A DNA stretch of 64,000 bases, from positions 2,666,001-2,730,000 of the forward strand of contig JALIRH010000039.1 in the NCBI GenBank assembly GCA_023055505.1, read 5' to 3'. Positions 39,791 to 51,850 of the stretch are shown in pieces (positions within the stretch are counted from its first letter, which is position 1; each line of letters opens with the position of its first letter). Source of the stretch: Callipepla californica brunnescens. Lineage: Eukaryota > Chordata > Aves > Galliformes > Odontophoridae. Made by a program: the position numbers and the translations under genes. The notes beneath the pieces were generated by a model. The model saw only the letters and a program-made list of their open reading frames with translations. It had not been told where the DNA came from and searched no databases.

Positions 39791-39942
39791 TCTAGAAGAT
39801 ACCACAAGTCACTGACAACTGAGAAAAATCCCATTTTGCTCTTACACAGTGAGTTTTGTATTTGGCCCGACAGGGTGGAATGAGCACAGATTCCTCATGC
39901 TGTCCTTCATATTCATCCCCATTTGATATAATGAACTTGCTC

Positions 39943-40047
39943 AGGGATATGATTCAGTGGTGGGTAGTATGGTTAGGCTGAGGTTGGACTTGCTGGTCTT
40001 GAAGGTCTTTTCCAACCGGAGCAGTTCTATGGTTCAGTGATTGTATA
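39943..40047 (+). mobile_element. CR1 LINE, 5'-truncated 3' end
   Basis: The segment reads through the CR1 3' terminus: 'GATATGATTCAGTGGTGGG', then 'GGTTAGGCTGAGGTTGGAC', then 'TGGTCTTGAAGGTCTTTTCC', then 'AACCGGAGCAGTTCTATGG', with a decayed octamer tail. It is a distinct subfamily from the copy at 11127-11213. About 105 bases remain, with no coding capacity. Confidence 0.9.
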
Positions 40048-43000
40048 ACGATCTTTCTGCTGGATTTTCTGTACAAATCACACCATGCCTCTCCTTTTCC
40101 ATCCCTTCTGCACATATAGCTGTTGTCTGCCTAATGATGGGACCCTGAGAATACTGCTCTTTTAGTCCTGAAGTTGATCCAAGAGCTCATCGGGCTGTTT
40201 TCCAGCTCACATACAGTCGGCCATCAGCAAACTTCCCTGCTCCAAAGCCACTTCCTTTGGTCTCCACCCTAAGGCCACACAAAACCAAGTTCATCCAATT
40301 TGTTACCTTTTGTCAGACTTGCTTCCATCTGTCCCGCTCCCATTGATAAGCCTTTGACAGAGTGAGTGAAAAAAAAAAAATCTCAGCTTGGTGTGAATGA
40401 GCTCCAAAGAGCAAGGGACACAAAACACCTCCACTTTTCAAATGGCCTCTGCATGCAGCGTGTGCTAAACAGACAATATCTCGAGAGAAGTCCAGAAAAC
40501 CAAATCCAGTCGGCAGCAAGATGACTGCTGCAGTTGCAGTGAGGTCGGTGATACTTGCAGAATCTCTTTTCTTAAAAGAGACTAAAAGTCTCTTAAAAGT
40601 TTCCTTCAGGCAATTTGATTCTCACCCAACTTCTCTAAAGGAAAGAAAAACAACCCTGTCCATATATCTTCACGCATTCTTGACTGTCCCAGGATATACT
40701 CCTGATCCAGTGAAGAGCATCAGTCAGGGACAAGGCCACACCGGTGCTGAATCACTGACAATGTGTGTTATGTTAGTACACAGGAATGTAGGAAGGGAAG
40801 GGCAGGCTTACGTCATACAGCCCCTGTGTATAATTGATGACTATTCATACACAAACAATAATGGGCCAGCAGACCAGGCACAAATCAAGAGACATGCAGT
40901 CCTTCTCTGAGCTCCTCCACATATCAAACATGGGATCCAGAGAGATCGTTCTGTCTTTCTGCACCTCTTTTCCCCAAAATGTTATTTGTTCCGTGCTGTG
41001 AGGATAGGGACCTTGTGTGCATTCCCTAACACAGCAGTGCAGACTGATGGCTTGGTCATAGAGAGTCAAAGGGTGCGTGTGCGCCTTCACTGCAGACCCA
41101 GAACTCTCATAAAGAGACTAATAACTTGCCTTTTTGCCTGAAAGGAAAGAATATATATTTTTCAGCTATCGAAATACAAAATCATTCAACTGAAAAAAAA
41201 AAAAATAATCATAATAATAAGTCAATTTTTCCTCACTAAAAAGTGCTGGGTTTAAGTTTATATTTTTTATTGTTTTTATTAATAACTTCCAGATGAAGCT
41301 TTGAACTTGAAAACTTCATTTCAGAGTGAATTATATTGGCTGCCCTAGAACTCCTCAAAAAAGCTCTAATGGAAGCAAAGACAAGGCCAAACTCCTTCTA
41401 ATTTTCCTAAATTCCAGGGAAATGTATATCTGAGCCTACATTTCCCACTCCAGAACCACTTCCTCTCCTGGCTCCAGAGAGCAGCCCGAGCTTAAACATA
41501 GCTGAACTTTGGCAGCATCTACAGGCAAAGTGCTGCTTTGTTTCCAGCAATAACTGTCACTGCACGTTTCAAAAGCAACCAGAAAACTACAGCCCGTGCC
41601 GAATATCACATTCAAAGTGATTTACCCTGGATGGGTCTGACTGCACCGAGCAGAGGTTAGCAACATGTTATGGAAACAAAGGTGGGGGGCCACACAACTT
41701 CAGCTTTAGCAAAGTGCCAACAAATCCCTCGTTTAAGCAGAGCTCTCCGATGGCAAGACGTGGCAAGCCAAGGTGCTGGAAGCGTGCTTTCACTGCAAGA
41801 ACTGCAGATATGTAAGCATGTCAGTCTGCTGGAAGGTCAGCTTAAAAATCCTAAAAACCTGCACGAGGTCTAAACCCATTCCTTCTGCAGCTGTTGATAA
41901 ACAGAGCAGGAGCAGACTGGTCTCCGGGCTTTCAGGAAAACTGCTGCGTGTTGCTCCTGCAGCACAGCACCCCAGAAGCGTTTCTGCCACGGCAGGTTTC
42001 CCTGAGAAACCCTCCTCAAAATCATCCAAAACAGTCGCGCTTTAGCATCATCTACTGGGAGAGCCGGGCAACTGACTGTGGCAGCCTGTGCCTGCTGCTG
42101 CCGCTCCAGCTCTGACACCGCGAGCCTTTCCCCTTCAGAAGCTGCATTTGAAGGGATAAAGCACATACTTCCATTCTAGTGAAAACGAGACCAAAATAAA
42201 TAACTTTCTACCTCGCTGCTGTTTCCTTATTCAAGGCTCTGAGTCCCAGCAGCCAGAAGTAAATAAGAAGCCAGGAGGAAAGGAGCAGCTGATCTCACAG
42301 ATCGGGTTGTGCTGTGAATTTTGTCACAGCAATCTGAGGTCTGTTGCGGTGGTGCTCAGCGCCGCAGGGCTATGCTATCTGCTGCACATGACGTGCAAGA
42401 CAATCTGAAATTTGCACTTTTCACCGGCAGCACCAGCCACCCAAAGATCTCCAAGTACAATAATCCCGCCCGGCAGGCAGGTGTTATCCTCATATTGCAA
42501 GCGAGGAGATTTAAGGGCAAGAATCCCAGCAGCGCTTAGATGCTGAACTCTCATTTGACCACAAGCTGGGTGAATCACCTGAAACCAATAGGATTTCATA
42601 CCTAAACAGCTTTAAAAATCCTGTCTGCAGTGATTTTTCCAAGGTTCACATGATGAGGGTGTGAGAGCAGCAGCATCCAGATCTGAGGTGTTCCAGTCCC
42701 TATAATTTCTGAACTGTGCTCCAACCTCATTTCTAAACTTCTATAATGGCCATAGCTCCCAAAACAGCGTGTCCCACATCTGGGCATGAAGGCTGGATTC
42801 ACTTCAGTGACATTTAACTGCCTGAAAACTAGGTGCCTATTCTGAAAAAGCTATCAGCCATCCTCGTCAGGCAAGGAAGAGAGAAGCACTTCCAGGAAGC
42901 AATTCGTCTCGCCATCACACTGTTGCTCCCTCGAGTTACGCTATGGTCACCTGGCATTAGCTCAGCTTCTCCAAGGGCTGAAGCAATCTTGTTCAGAGCA

Positions 43001-46000
43001 AGAGCTTAATATACTTTCTTTCTCCTCTGGAAGACACCTACGTTTTATCTGCAGTGCTCTCCCCCAATGTGAGCTGCACCATTGCTGGTGGCCAGGTCCC
43101 TGTGCTGGTGAACCCTCATGGAGATTTTCCTCCGCTGTACGCAGCAGAGCCTGGGCTTGGCCTGGCTGCACTCCTTCAGCCCCAGATAGCTCCGCCTGGG
43201 CAGCCAGCTGCAAAACCTCAGCCCCTGCAGATTGTTACAGCATTATAATTGATGTTATTCAGAAAAATGAAGTAACAGCTATGGTAATACTCCGTGTGTA
43301 AAAAAAAATGGTATGTGAGTTTTGGAATTCAGCTAGGTGACCTTTTGACTACAGCCTGAATACACTGACCGGTCAGACCTCCGTAACAAAGACCAGGTCT
43401 TTTAGACATAGGGTTGGAAAGCTCCTGCAGATACTGAAATACATGAGATGATCTTTCTGGATTCTCACCACGTGTATAAGCATTTTTTTTTTAATCTGAT
43501 TAATACATCTTTAAAAATTATTTTCCTTCAGTTTTAAAGAGACCCTCTCTGAAGAGTTCCTGAGTGGGTCCTATTCATTCTTTCTTGCCGTACATCTCTT
43601 GGTTTCTGTTTGCACATGCCCTGGAAGCATTGCAGCAAAATCATCATGAGCCATTTCCCAGAGTTTCAATGAAGTTCAATGCAAATAAATCCTGAATACA
43701 TGTGAACACACAACTCACGTCCTTTGGAAAACCTGCTTCCTAAAATCGGTAGTAGAAACTAGATATCAGTATAAAATTCTAGGGACTGCAGATGCAAAAA
43801 TCTTATTCTGGACTTTTTTCACTGCAAATTTTCTCAGTCGGCATCTGCCTTCAGCTCCTGACTCCCCAGGAAACAGGATCATCACCTATCATGTCTGAAA
43901 AATAAAGGACAGACTCCTCCTTCCCTGTCTGCCTTGCTATGCACAGATTCCTCTCCCGAGATACTTTGGATATTTCTGAGCTAGATGTAAGGAATACTCC
44001 CCATCTGCTTGTACTGAAAGATGCAACTAACATTTCACAGCTGTTGGTGGCCAGCATGAGGCAACTCCCACCTCACAAAACCCCACCACATCTCCAAAAA
44101 GCCCCACAATGAAGAGGCACTGGGACTGGCTTCTCCTCCTCTCTATAATCAAAGTCTACGAATCAAATGGGTTGGCCTCCCACTGACTCTGCTGCCTATA
44201 TTTTTACCAATAGGATTATTTTGAAATACTAACAATGGTCCTCACTGGGTGCTCTTCCTTATTGGTGGGTACATTGCCTGTCCCTCTGTATAAGGAACTC
44301 CAGCATCCCTGATGGGTAAGGGACATTAAATGAGTAGACAGGAACTTCACTGAGATTGGCCACTTGGTACCTAAACCATGGTGTATAATTTAGCAGAGAA
44401 GTTGGGAAGGGCAGAGAAGAGCTCACGCCACCTGCTTACTCTGCTCCATTCTGGATATAAAAGGTTTTCTGCTGTGGGGGAAGGTGGAAGAAGGACTAGT
44501 CCTGTCCCACCTCCCCACCTCCCAAGCACATCTGAAGTCTTTCTCCATCAACAAGACCGTGGGTCAGTTTGGTTCTGTAAGTCTGCTTTGCTCTTCATTA
44601 ATTTGCCTCTGGGTTTGAGGTGTTGTGAGGATGAGGGTGGTTTTCTGACCCACACCTCTTCTTGGATGGCAGAAAGCAATCATCTCCAGTGATGAATTGC
44701 TACTCTGATCCCATCAGGACCTCAGCTGTGTTTTGGACACATCCAGTATTGAAGCACCTCACTCGGCCTTATCCCTTGAATGCCTGAAACTCTTTGAGGT
44801 TTATCTTCTAACCTCACCACCATTTCCCCTTCTGCAGCATCTAATCAATGCTCTGGCAACTTTGGGGCAGCCAAAGGTCAACACTAGGGAAAAAAACAAG
44901 GAAACAAGCCTGTGTGCATGAGCAGACACTCACCGCTTGTTTTCCTCCACTGCCTCGTTACAGTGCTAACTTTAACTCTGTGTCTAAGTTTTTCCATCTG
45001 CAAAAAAGTCTCTTTTTGCAAAGCTCTGTGGAGATCTCTATTCTTAGTGTTGTTATGCCAATACGTAGTTGATTTGCCTAATTCTGCAGCACCGTTCTGG
45101 AATATTTCAAGCGTAAATTTTATACTTTTTTTTGTGACCTTAAAGAGAAATAAACAAGATAAAAATAATGGAGTTTTGGATGCAAATCTACTCCCCAGTT
45201 ATTAATACGGTAGGTTTATTTCACGTGCACTGCTTAAGATAAAATATATATCCATGTACAAAGATGTCAAAATGTGGCTTACTGACTGGCTGAAAAAGGA
45301 AGGATGATATGGTCAATAACAATTTTTACAGTTCTGGTAATGGCAGAAGACATGATTTGCTTCTTCCTGCATACGGATACTGATTTTTGTTGCATTCACT
45401 GGCTGGGCTTTTACATCCTCGTTTACTAGATATCCCATGCTAAACCAGCAAGGATATTTAATGCTATTTCTTTGCAAATTAGCTGAGGTGTTGCTGCTAT
45501 GAAGGACTGGGGCCAGCACACAGCTCTGTGCTCTGTGAGCTCCTCAGAACCCCAGCCAGCTCCAGGCTGCAGTCAGCAGGGACACTCCCATGCCTGGAGC
45601 TGGACAAAGCCACGAGAGCAGAGCACAGCCAGCCCACTGTCAGGCAGGCAGGCAGCAATGACTACAGCAGGTGAGGGAGATGGGAATAGCAGACTACAGC
45701 TCCTTCACAAACATTTGAAATAAGTAACCCACGGTTAAGTGATACCATGTCCATGGGGATCCTATTTGGTTGCAGGTTAGGAGATGTCAGCACTGGGATC
45801 TGAAGGGCATGGCCTCCACCAGCACCAAGGAGCCATGTATCCTCACCCCGTTGTAGGACAGCTCCATTCCTGCTCTGCAGTGGGCCCCGCTCTGAGGTCC
45901 TCAGCACACCTCTAAAGCTCAACCCACAGAAGGTAACATGGCAGCCCAGAGGTTGTATCCTGCTGAGAAAGATTTAGGCCTTGGTCAATCCAGTCTTCCA

Positions 46001-47639
46001 AATAAGTTCCTTGTCAGTTTTGCTTTCACACTAGCTGCCATGTTCTGCTGTCACACACCTCTGAGGCCATCTATCAGCCCAAGGAGCCAACTTCTCTTCA
46101 TCCACAACATTTTGCATTGGTTTATTTAGCATAAAATGTAGTTACACAATCATCACCACTGCAAAACCAAGAGAAAAAGTTTCAGCAACAGTAATGTATT
46201 TTGCGCTCACAGAGATCTAGGAAAATGTACATGGGTACACGCATACACACACACACAAACCTTCACAAAAAAAAACGTGTGAGGTTTTGTGCAAAGATTT
46301 GCCTCTGGAAGTTATGTTTTACTTTATCTAGCCGCAATATATACAAACTACAGTTCAGATGATGCCGGTATTCATGCTACCTTGATTTATATCTTATTTA
46401 TGCAAAATATGTGTGGCGTTTTTAAAAGCAACTGTACCAAGATAGAGAAAATGACAAAAGGCCTCCAGCTCAAAATTACTGCAGCACAGTTGAGATTCAG
46501 AAGAAACTAGAGCATATTTCTCCACATTTATTTTAAAACTTTGCCCTTTTTGACTCCAAAAAAGGTCTGGAGATGTCTAAAACATTTCAGGAGAAGCATC
46601 TTTTTATTCTTGATTTAGATTTCATGAAGTACTCTTTAAAAACAGGTCTTATTTCTTGTCACTGTTTTTTTGTTGTATTTCCAGCACGGCAAGAAAATAC
46701 TTGCCCAAAATACTAAAAAAGAAAAACCTCTTGAGACAGCCTGCTCTTGCAAGATTTCCATCCCCATATTTACAGGCCCAGAAGGTCCAGATAAGGTTTG
46801 GATGTGCATCAAAGCTCCTGCATGGTGATCCAAACTAAGCACAAGCTCTGGGCCTTTTGAAGTTTGTCCATCACTAGTTATCACATCCAATTCCACCACT
46901 TTTATAAGATGAATTATAGTCTCTGTCTTCAGGAAGTTCATTTGCTCAGTGACTCTTGATTTTCCACAGAGGGATATGTAGAATTTCGCTAATGTCTATA
47001 CCAGTCTTTCAAAAGAAGTCACACCCCTATCGTTTTTCAGCATTTAAGTGCATTTTTCTTATTTAAAACCTGAGACAAAACCCAAGTTCATGCTTCCGAT
47101 TATTACCTTGACAAAGCATCTGCAGAGCTGAGTCTGTGGGTTCAGAGGCCCATTAAGGTACGGGCTTGGCCTTTCACCATTGGGACCAAGGCTCAAGTTC
47201 ATCCTGTGCTCTGGAGTGAAATACGGTCAGCAGTTTCTGCTCGGTCCCCAGTGAACAGTAGCTCACACAATAAAACTATCATACCTAATTCAGCACAATT
47301 GGCAAGCTTTTGAGAGAAGGGCCTTGCGTGCGGGCTGATTTACGGGTGAACCCACCAGAAGGTACTCCCTGTAGGTCATGTGTGATGAGGTCATTGACAG
47401 GGCAATAGCGATGAAGTTTTGGACTGTAAATTCGCTATGTTTCAGAAGTGGTAACAGACAACTATAAACAATTTGGATAAGTGTCCCCCATAACTCAAGG
47501 AAAATATTCTTACTTTATGTACTGCATAAAGGATTGTCATTAGCTTTCTCTTCTTTCCTTTCCCTTGCCATGTGTGTAAAGTGAGGCTACTAGAGCAGAT
47601 TTGCTCTCCACATTGACAGAAGTATGGGACTATCTTCTC
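40048..47639. other. Gene-free intergenic sequence
   Basis: No supported gene over 7.6 kb. Simple A-rich runs occur at 40369-40381 and 41191-41219, and a short CA run at about 46247-46257. A locally CpG-containing patch at 41880-42500 is slightly richer in GC than its surroundings but too weak to call an island. Frames near 43054-43248 (plus) and 42962-43213 (minus) overlap antisense without known similarity. Confidence 0.6.
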
Positions 47640-48090
47640 AGTACTCTCAAGTTCATTTGCAATATTTGGTGGAGACCGCTTCAATTAGGGTCATCTGGTC
47701 ATGTATCCCTTGATCCTTTGATCACCAAGGCAGAAATACCATGTTGGTAATCTCTGGGCTACCATTTGGGTTAATGAATCGGCTTGACTTTAATTCCGGC
47801 CCAGATGTAATCTTTTCTAGCTTAATGATTTGTTCTAACATGAACTCCAATTGAATGTAAACAGTTTCTTTATTTAGAGTGAAAAATCTTTTTTATAACT
47901 TGCTTTTCTTCCTAATTAATTCTAGAGCAATTAAATCAAACCTTGATCTGTGGCAATCAAGATTAAATCATAGTATAGGTTGGGCTGCTAATATCGTCTT
48001 TGAGTTCATTATTATCAAGGCTAACAGTAATCAGCAACGGAGGGAGAAACTGATGTAGTGAGGGTTGCAGACCTGAGGACTTGTTCTCGT
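47640..48090. promoter_or_regulatory. Candidate conserved non-coding element (strong)
   Basis: The unique AT-rich sequence has GGGTTAATGAATCGGC, AGCTTAATGATTTG, CTAATTAATTC (core at 47913-47918), GCAATTAAATCAAA and AATCAAGATTAAATCAT. The repeated ATTAAATCA words look like PBX/HOX composite sites. No frame or repeat explains the block. Among the desert segments it has one of the densest homeodomain-like clusters. Confidence 0.4.
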
Positions 48091-49014
48091 TTTTAATAGC
48101 TGATCTGATTTAATGTATGATAATACTTGTACTTATTTAGTAACTGTTTTCCAAGGAACTCAACATACTCTCCCAAAGTTAATTTATTCTCACAACACTG
48201 ATGTGTGGGAGGTAAATATTATCTCCCAGGGACTCAGAGAAGTTTTGGGGCAGAGAAGAGTTATGAGTTGTGCACAGTTGCAGATTGGGGCCCAGATCTC
48301 CACTCCATTAACAAATCATTAGCCAGGAGCCTCGCTGCTGTATCTAGTTATGACAAAGAAGAAATGGCACCTCATCCACAAGCACTCACAAAGCAGCCTG
48401 AGGAAAACTGACTTGTTTGCCCATTCTATCCACACAATCCTCAGAGTTAAAACCCGTCTGTGCTATTAGCTAGCTGCCTCAATAGGTGCCTGTACATCAC
48501 ATCTCCTCATGAGGACCTGCCATTTTGCCAAGAAGGATTTGTTCTCCCAGAGATTAAGAAAATTTATTTGTAAGTTGTTACCAAGATGGAGGCTGAGGAA
48601 TTAGACCCATGCAGTAGTCCTTCTTAGTTCTGCCTACAGAAGCTGGCTTTCCCACACTACCATGTACCTTGTACCTCCTCTGCAAATCATACCAAGGTCA
48701 AAGGGACAATGAAAGGAACTCTTCACAGCCCTGATGTCCCAAATCAAGGCACTGATGTCCCAAACCAGCCCTGGCTGAACCAGTTGTCTGCCTGCATCCC
48801 TGTATGTAATTCTATTATCTCATGCTGTGGCAGATTAATTCTGACTGCAGGAAACTCCTGCCCATTTGGGTCATCTCTGTGTAGTACAGGAATGGCGTGG
48901 AAGGGACTGACTCACCCAAGTTCAACTCTTAACAAGGAAAACACAGGAAAGCATCACAATGTTGTTTGTACTCCAGTTCTATATTAGCTAAAAAAAAAAA
49001 AAAAAAATTACAGC
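48091..49014. other. Gene-free intergenic sequence
   Basis: No supported gene. A 21-base-spaced duplication of CTGATGTCCCAAA occurs at about 48731 and 48752. A poly-A run covers 48990-49007. Confidence 0.65.
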
Positions 49015-49500
49015 AGTGCCATTTTCGATTCAGTGTTATGCTGGAAAGGTTGCAAATTAATTAGAATTATGCCTTCTTTGTGCCAAGTGATAATTTACTG
49101 CAATTAATTATCAAAAGATCTACTGCTGTCAATTACGGTACTTGCTCTTTGCGGGGGGAGAAGCTATTTACGTATAGCTGAATTCTGTAACAAAGTTCCA
49201 TTTTACTTTTATTGTTTTCAATTAAACTATCGTCATTTGCTTTCCTTCTGCCAAACACAATAAAGACTTGTTAAGAACTAATCATGCTACTGTGACCTTT
49301 TTTTTAAATCCAAACACTAGCAAGACCTGCACTGAGTCAACACTCCTATTGTTACACCTGCAAATTGTACATAGAGAGGAGCATACTTCAGAATTAATGA
49401 GCACAGCTGTGGTCTCTCTTACATTCAACACTTGTAAAATAGACCTCTTTAAAGTGCCATTATCACAATATTGATAGAGTTATTTATAGTACTGCAAACG
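49015..49500. promoter_or_regulatory. Candidate conserved non-coding element (strong)
   Basis: Two TAATTA cores lie 47 bases apart (49058-49063 and 49105-49110), each within an extended AATTAATTA context. Between and around them are TGATAATTTACTGC, GTCAATTACGG and TTCAATTAAACT. No coding frame or repeat explains the clustering. This looks like a homeodomain-responsive enhancer core, on texture alone. Confidence 0.4.
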
Positions 49501-49550
49501 TTCCCAGTCATAACAGAGTCCTTGTTATCCCCCACAGCAGTTCATGTTGT

Positions 49551-49563
49551 TGCCATCTCCTGG
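49551..49563 (-). promoter_or_regulatory. Weak CTCF-like motif
   Basis: TGCCATCTCCTGG matches 12 of 13 positions of the reverse-complement CTCF core YGCCMYCTRSTGG. The mismatch is at the central R. It lies just right of the TAATTA-rich block. Confidence 0.3.
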
Positions 49564-51559
49564 ACTCATTCCACGGTATGCGATAAGGCACCAGGTGGAC
49601 AATCCTTCACAAATGAACTATAAAAGACATTAGGAAAACTTCTACATAAGCAAGTTTTATAGCTGGGAATAGGTCAAACTGTCAAGATCCAGCCTGTGTA
49701 AGACTTGTCATGTTCCTCTGCTGTGTGATTTCCCATATCATTAAATGATATATATGTGGAATGAAATTACAGGCGCCTCAAGCTGCAAATTATCTGGACA
49801 GCATTGTCCAAATTAGCGCTGTTTTTTGCAGTTACTAATACTGTTTTATCATAATTCAGTAAAACAGATGTAAGTTCAAACTCTTGGTGTCAGTCGCTGA
49901 AAACAAATATCACAGGTGCCAACTTTGGTTGCTAAGGGAATGCAAGCTTCTTGGGCTTCACAGTATGTGTGCAAACAGCTAGAGACTGTCCAAGGCAGAG
50001 GTTCTCCTGTCAGCAGGAAGGTATTTGCCTTTTTCAGGTGTCCTTCTAGTCATCTCGGGCTCCAGACACACTGGAAGTATCAGCCAATCTGAACCAAACA
50101 AAGGCAGCATAGGACCTCATCAGAACAAGCTCTCCTATCTTGTAATGCCAGCGCCAAGCCTTTATTTGTGGTATCATTCACATTGCAATGCTTCATATTA
50201 TTCTACAGTTCAGTTCTGTTGTCTTTCTGTTTATGTCATTGTGGGAATATTAGAAGTCACAGACTGGGGATGAGCGCAGCCATTTTCATGGATTTTCCTT
50301 CCTGTTCATGCTAGCGGAGGAGGAACAAGATCAGGGCAAGCCTTGAACCTTGCAGCCATTACCACTAACAGTTTTACTCCCTCTTTCTCGTTCCAACGCT
50401 CTCCTGTTAGAGGGCAGGAAATAACTTTGCTTCTGATGCACTGTCCCTTATCCAAGACAAACCATTTTATCGTAATTCTCCCCTGGTTTTGGAAAGAAGT
50501 GCAGAAAAACCACAAGTCCCTGAAGAATGAAAACTCAACAAACACATTGCTACTTATGAATTATTTCCCCAGATCTTTTTCATATCTTAAGTGCTTTGCA
50601 GCTGAAATGTCAGCTCTAAAATAACCTAATATTCTGGTTTTGCTCTATGTTCAAGAGAACGCTTGCATTTTGCAAGACAGCTCAGAGAGCTCACCTACCA
50701 ATGCTTTACTCTCAGGTGTTGCTCATTTAGATCTCAGGTGGGCAAGTACATTGGGGTTGTGATTACCAGCTGATGGCTGTTTGGTTTATGTGAAATTATT
50801 TGCCAGCTGTCCTACATCCCTGGGGAAGAGAAGGCAGAAAGCCCTTGCTTTCCTTGAGATAAAGAGGAACAAGGTTAGGTGTTCCTATATAAAGTTTTAA
50901 ATTGTCAGTTCCCCCTGGTTGGCATGCTCTAACATCGCTGAGAAATTTCAGTGAGGAGTTGAGTATTTACATGGTTATTTGTGAAGATTCTTGTGATATC
51001 TGATATTGCAAAGGCCTAATCTCTCTCAGTGTCTGATATGCCTTTTGTTGTTTATTTCTTATGAAGGATTTCTGCTTTTATTTACGTCTGTGGCTTGTAC
51101 CTATGCATAGTCTCATGAAGTTGAGCATCTCTGCTTTTGTTACAGCGTTTATCCTCAGCTATATCATCATGGTAGGAAAAAAAAGCACAAGAAAGAAAAG
51201 AAAAAAAAAAAATCAAAACCTTCTCATTAGTTGGGATCTGGAGGAGGTTTCACAATTTGAGTTGCTTTTCAGGATTTCAGAAACGTTGTTCGCCCAGGAG
51301 AAACAAAGAGCCCTTGTAGTGTGGGGATGAGGAGTTGTAGGGAAGTGAAAGAGAGAAGGCTGGTAACTATGGCAGTCACCTGGGACCCTGCTCTGCCATT
51401 TTCCTCTGAATGAGTGACCTTGTTACAGAAAATGGCTCTTCTAGAACAGTGCTCTCCTCTAAGGAGAAGCCAGGGCTGAGCTGAAGCGAGAGGCAGAGCC
51501 GTGCGTTGATTTTTGTTTCCATAAACTTACTGAGGAATGGCATGCAACTTTGGTGCACA
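49564..51559. other. Gene-free intergenic sequence
   Basis: No supported gene. A smaller AT-rich candidate regulatory patch lies at 49740-49880 (GCAAATTATCTGG, AAATTAGCGCTG, CATAATTCAG). An A-rich purine tract occupies 51177-51213. A TATATAAAG word sits at 50886-50894 without supporting context. Confidence 0.6.
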
Positions 51560-51850
51560 TGTGATTAAACTAATCTAGTTAAAATCAGAAAAGGATTTCT
51601 CATAATTCAATTGGAGTTGTTTTTAATGTTTGGACTTTGGTCAAGGACAGCTTTATTGATTGAATTTAATTGCATATATTTTCCTGTCCATTTATTGAAG
51701 CCTATTTTTCAAGTCACTTGAGAGGCTGCTAACATTTCAGAAAGGGGATATGCCAAAGCATTGCTTTAATTCATTATCTTTTGGACATACGGTAGTTGCT
51801 ACTTGGCCCGAATTAAATCCGTTAGAGAATGTGATAGCATAATTACTTAC
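51560..51850. promoter_or_regulatory. Candidate conserved non-coding element (strong)
   Basis: This AT-rich unique block has GTGATTAAACTAATC, CATAATTCAATTGG, TTTATTGATTGAATTTAATTGC, TGCTTTAATTCATTATC and GAATTAAATCC. These are dense homeodomain-like and PBX-like words. No open frame or repeat family is present. Confidence 0.38.

Noticed and set aside
40560..40605. Short stem AAGAGAC/GTCTCTT
   Set aside because: Only a 7-bp stem without extension. It fits chance and no RNA gene structure.
42046..42058. CTCF-like word (CATCATCTACTGG)
   Set aside because: It matches only 11 of 13 core positions, with two mismatches in the most informative GCC part.
48731..48764. Duplicated CTGATGTCCCAAA
   Set aside because: A single small local duplication with no array, so not a satellite or CRISPR-like structure.
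50886..50894. TATATAAAG box with a nearby TCAGTT
   Set aside because: The spacing to the initiator-like site is about 21 bases, shorter than usual, and no other promoter feature is present in this AT-rich area.
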